Source of the DNA: Hyphomicrobiales bacterium
Lineage (GTDB): Bacteria; Pseudomonadota; Alphaproteobacteria; Rhizobiales; Methyloligellaceae
Reading direction: 5' to 3'
Assembly: GCA_003228955.1 (NCBI GenBank)
Contig: QIGN01000172.1
Coordinates: 1 to 57,540 of the forward strand
Length of the DNA: 57,540 nt
Positions 53,288 through 57,540 of this stretch are shown piece by piece (within the stretch, counting starts at the first letter, position 1; each line of letters starts with the position of its first letter). The notes below the pieces were generated by a model. The model was not told where the DNA came from and searched no databases. It saw only the letters and a program-made list of their open reading frames with translations. A program made the position numbers and the translations under genes.

Positions 53288-54406
53288 ATGAAGGCGCTTG
53301 CCATTACCTCTACGGTCGCACTGGGGCTGATTGCAGCCGCCATCGTCCTGTTTGTCTTCCAGTCAGATCCGATGGGAGGAGAGCCTGTCGTCGTGGTCAT
53401 GATTGATCCCGATAGCAGGCCGGCTGTCGGGCGGGTCGGAGCTCTGGTTCCCGATATCAAGGAAGTTCCCCGCCTTGTGCCGCCGCCTGAAGCCGGACTG
53501 GCGCCGGCCCTTGGCGAAACTCCGATCGCCGGCCTCGCGCAGCCGATGGCCGCCACCGCTCAAGGCGATGACGCCGGCGTTCTTCGTTTGCCTCCCGTGC
53601 CGGTGCGGGCGCTGGTTGAATCCTCACGCTACGGACCACTCCCCAGGATTGCCGATGATGGGCGCCGGCCAAGCCAGGTTTATGCCCGGCCCATGACCGG
53701 TTCCGCCAAGCCCGGGCCAGGCCAGCCGGCGCGCATCGCCATCCTTATATCCGGCATGGGTCTGTCGGAAGTGGCCACGGCTCAGGCCATCGATTCTCTG
53801 CCTGGGCCAGTGACTCTTGCTTTCGGTCCCTATGGCCGCAATCTGGAGGGGTGGGTCCGCAAGGCCAGGGACAAGGGACACGAGGTCATGCTGCAGGTCC
53901 CTCTGGAGCCGTTCGACTATCCCGACAATGATCCAGGCCCCCACACACTGCTGACCAGCCTGTCACCTGAGGAAAACATCAAGCGGCTCCATTGGATCAT
54001 GTCGCGATTCTCGGGATATACCGGAATAACCAACGATATGGGCGCAAAATTCGCCGCCGCGCAGGATGCCTTCCTGCCAGTTCTGGAGGAGCTCAAATCC
54101 CGTGGGCTCATCTATCTCGACGACGGTACGGCGTCGGGTTCCACGGCGGGTCAGATCGCCCGCGATCTGGGCCTTGACTATTCGGTGTCGCAAGTCGTGA
54201 TCGACGAAGAACGCAATGCCACGGAAATAGACCTGGCGCTTATCAAGCTTGAGACAATCGCCCAGGAAAACGGTGTTGCAATTGGTATCGGGTCGAGCCT
54301 GCCGCTGACCATCGGGCGCGTTGCCAAATGGATATCGGCCCTGAAATCAAAAGGTATTGAGATCATACCGGTCAGTGCCGCCGTGCGCTCCGGTCAGCAA
54401 AGCTGA
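53288..54406 (+). CDS. Divergent polysaccharide deacetylase (YibQ/DUF610)
   Basis: 372 aa. An N-terminal membrane segment (about residues 5-25) and a Pro-rich linker to ~residue 150 are followed by the deacetylase-like barrel: RIAILISGMGLSE, LPGPVTLAFGPYGRNLEGW, GHEVMLQVPLEPFDYPDNDPG, GITNDMGAKF and LIYLDDGTASGS. It belongs to the conserved envC-ctpA-yibQ-rppH row and probably acts in the periplasm on the cell wall. Activity is not proven for the family. Confidence 0.88.
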   Translation: MKALAITSTVALGLIAAAIVLFVFQSDPMGGEPVVVVMIDPDSRPAVGRVGALVPDIKEVPRLVPPPEAGLAPALGETPIAGLAQPMAATAQGDDAGVLRLPPVPVRALVESSRYGPLPRIADDGRRPSQVYARPMTGSAKPGPGQPARIAILISGMGLSEVATAQAIDSLPGPVTLAFGPYGRNLEGWVRKARDKGHEVMLQVPLEPFDYPDNDPGPHTLLTSLSPEENIKRLHWIMSRFSGYTGITNDMGAKFAAAQDAFLPVLEELKSRGLIYLDDGTASGSTAGQIARDLGLDYSVSQVVIDEERNATEIDLALIKLETIAQENGVAIGIGSSLPLTIGRVAKWISALKSKGIEIIPVSAAVRSGQQS

Positions 54407-54415
54407 AACAGGTTC

Positions 54416-54916
54416 ATGCCGACGGACCCTTCCACGCTGCCCTACCGGCCCTGTGTTGGCATTGTGCTGCTGAATGCGGATTGTCTGGTCTGGGTTGGAC
54501 GCCGTATTCCGAAATGGGAAGGAGATGCCTCACCTTCGTTGTGGCAGATGCCGCAGGGGGGGATCGACGAGGGCGAAAGCCCCCGGCAGGCGGCGTTGCG
54601 TGAGCTGGAAGAGGAAACCGGAACGGCCCGCGCTCAGGTGATCGCCGAATTCCCGCGCTGGCTGACCTATGATCTGCCCGGCGAGGCGCTCGGGCTCGGG
54701 CTCAAGGGCAAGTTTCGCGGTCAGAAGCAGAAGTGGTTTGCCATGCGGTTTTCCGGGCGGGACAGCGATTTCAATATTGATGCGCCCCTTGGCGGAAAGG
54801 CGGAATTCGATGCCTGGGAATGGGTCACGCTGCGACAGGCCTGCGAGCGCATCGTCGCCTTCAAGCGTCCGGTCTATGACGCGTTGCTGGAAGAGTTTGG
54901 CGGGCTGGTAAGTTAA
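54416..54916 (+). CDS. rppH: RNA pyrophosphohydrolase RppH
   Basis: 166 aa. Nudix box GGIDEGESPRQAALRELEEETG (in two parts, from about residue 46). The start RPCVGIVLLNADCLVWVGRR and WQMPQGG, FRGQKQKWFAMRF match RppH. It removes pyrophosphate from 5' mRNA ends and starts decay. It is 9 bases behind yibQ and is the last gene of the conserved row before the repeat element. Confidence 0.93.
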   Translation: MPTDPSTLPYRPCVGIVLLNADCLVWVGRRIPKWEGDASPSLWQMPQGGIDEGESPRQAALRELEEETGTARAQVIAEFPRWLTYDLPGEALGLGLKGKFRGQKQKWFAMRFSGRDSDFNIDAPLGGKAEFDAWEWVTLRQACERIVAFKRPVYDALLEEFGGLVS

Positions 54917-54924
54917 GGGCCTGT

Positions 54925-55514
54925 TTTTTTCGCTCACGGCTATTCCCGCCTCCGGCGGGGCCTGCGCGGGCGCGCGCCATTAGGCGCGGCGGCCGTTCGG
55001 CCTTGCCTCGGCTCGCGCCTCGGTTGATGTGCATTTTGGCAGGGCCTGTAAACCGAGGCGCAAGCCGAGGCAAGCGCAACCGCGCGCCGCCCGGCCAGGG
55101 CGCCCCGGCGGAGGCCCGCGAAGCGGATTAGCCGTGAGCCAGCAAAGCCCGAGGCGCGAGCCGAGGCAAGCGCAACCGCGCGCCGCCCGGCCAAGGCGCC
55201 CCGGCGGAGGCCCGCGAAGCGGATTAGCCGTGAGCCAGAAAAGCCCGAGGCGCGCGCCATTAGGCGCGGCGGCCGTTCGGCCTTGCCTCGGCTGATGTGC
55301 ATTTTGGCAGGGCCTGTAAACCGAGGCGCAAGCCGAGGCAAGCGCAACCGCGCGCCGCCCGGTCAGGGCGCCCCGGCGGAGGCCCGCGAAGCGGATTAGC
55401 CGTGAGCCAGAAAAGCCCGAGGCGCAAGCCGAGGCAAGCGCAACCGCGCGCCGCCCGGTCAGGGCGCGCCCGCGCAGGCCCCGCCGGAGGCGGGAATAGC
55501 CGTGAGCGAAAAAA
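54925..55514. repeat. 590-bp intergenic repeat element with 51-bp perfect inverted ends
   Basis: The ends 54925-54975 and 55464-55514 are exact reverse complements. Between them a ~97-base unit recurs about four times, each copy running from GAGGCGCRAGCCGAGGCAAG to GGATTAGCCGTGAGCCAG. A second module (ATTAGGCGCGGCGGCCGTTC, then TGATGTGCATTTTGGCAGGG) occurs twice, near 54978 and 55258. Open frames here are artefacts of the G/C bias. Copies of the end sequence occur in the 23S-5S spacer (438-548). It separates rppH from convergent atpC. Confidence 0.9.
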
Positions 55515-55528
55515 TTCAGAACAAAAAA

Positions 55529-55933
55529 CTACAGCCCCAGCGTTTCCTGAATGAGTTTCAGCCGGTCCAGATTGTCCTGGGCCTTGTCGCGCGTGCTGTC
55601 TTGCCTGGCGTCAGCCACGTCTTCTTCCGCGTTCTTGATTTCCTGGGCCAGCGCCGCCTTGTTGAGATCGGCGGAATCGATTGCGGTTTGCGCCAGCACG
55701 GTCAGGCTTTCCGGGCCGGCTTCGGCGAACCCGCCGCGCACATAAATACGCCGCTCCTTGCCGCCGGGCAGGATGACGTCAAGCAATCCCGGGCGCAGGG
55801 TCGCCAGCACCGGCGCGTGATTGGCCAGCACCTGAAAATCTCCTTCCGACCCCGGCACGACGACGCTTTCCACATCTTGCGAAATCAACAGCCGTTCCGG
55901 CGAAACAAGTTCGAATGTGAAGGTGTCAGCCAT
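55529..55933 (-). CDS. atpC: F1 ATP synthase epsilon subunit
   Basis: 134 aa. The start FTFELVSPERLLISQDVESVVVPGSEGDFQVLANHAPVLATL (read in segments) and RIYVRGGFAEAGPESLTVLA are typical epsilon. A short C-terminal helical part follows. It is the last gene of the atp operon, 5 bases behind atpD. Confidence 0.96.
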   Translation of the reverse strand: MADTFTFELVSPERLLISQDVESVVVPGSEGDFQVLANHAPVLATLRPGLLDVILPGGKERRIYVRGGFAEAGPESLTVLAQTAIDSADLNKAALAQEIKNAEEDVADARQDSTRDKAQDNLDRLKLIQETLGL

Positions 55934-55938
55934 AGTGG

Positions 55939-57378
<1,440 letters not shown>

Positions 57379-57383
57379 TCACG

Positions 57384-57540
<157 letters not shown>

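Noticed and set aside
54925-55514. Possible CRISPR array
   Set aside because: The repeats are ~97-base units with no short regular repeat-spacer structure, the ends are inverted, and no cas genes are present.
55029-55554. Arg/Pro-rich small proteins in the repeat region
   Set aside because: They are translations of the G/C-rich repeats, with no ribosome sites and repeated identical peptides.

Overview
The window looks like a chromosomal piece of a GC-rich alphaproteobacterium. The evidence is the order rplU-rpmA-GNAT-obgE-proB-proA-nadD-rsfS-rlmH-envC-ctpA-yibQ-rppH, an atpGDC block ending in atpC, and alphaproteobacterial rRNA and tRNA-fMet sequences. I cannot name the genus.

Layout. 1-0.8 kb: 3' end of 23S rRNA, a structured spacer, 5S rRNA and a terminator. 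0.9-10.4 kb: envelope and housekeeping genes (amidohydrolase, YcbB-type L,D-transpeptidase, DM13 protein, PabB-PabC fusion, DUF302 protein, PAP2 phosphatase, two tandem LpxQ-like beta-barrel proteins). 10.48 kb: intact tRNA-fMet. 10.56-26.87 kb: an apparent island ending in a 45-nt copy of the 3' part of tRNA-fMet. It carries a complete corrinoid methyl-transfer and C1-oxidation set with its own phosphonate-type ABC transporter, then a DprA-like gene pair, a transposase remnant and the tRNA scar. 26.9-33.1 kb: a second phosphonate-type transporter with a HAD phosphatase and glycerol-3-phosphate dehydrogenase. 33.1-36.5 kb: two-component system, two PepSY proteins and cytochrome b561, followed by a decayed second copy of the glpD 3' end. 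36.7-42.8 kb: IclR regulator, TRAP transporter and a divergent GMC oxidoreductase. 42.9 kb: tRNA-Ser(CGA). 43.2-54.9 kb: the conserved ribosome/proline/NAD/envelope block. 54.9-55.5 kb: an intergenic repeat element with 51-bp perfect inverted ends. 55.5-57.5 kb: atpC, atpD and partial atpG on the minus strand.

The main system is at 11.5-24.5 kb. A CmuA-like protein (UroD-type methyltransferase fused to a corrinoid domain) should take a methyl group from an unknown substrate. A pterin-binding methyltransferase would pass it to tetrahydrofolate, and a MetF with a MetV-like cysteine-rich partner would oxidise methyl-THF. A RACo-like 2Fe-2S/ASKHA protein and a MetH-activation-like protein would keep the corrinoid active. 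The PhnD/PhnE/PhnE/PhnC-type transporter lies directly behind the methyltransferase, but no C-P lyase gene is present. This suggests an undescribed route that imports a methylated oxyanion-like or zwitterionic compound and demethylates it. The substrate is inferred only.

Repeats and scars are the second theme: the tRNA duplication, a coding-frame 33-nt repeat at both ends of the island, the duplicated glpD tail, a 33-bp perfect hairpin before rlmH, and a GC-rich repeat family shared between the 23S-5S spacer and the rppH-atpC gap.
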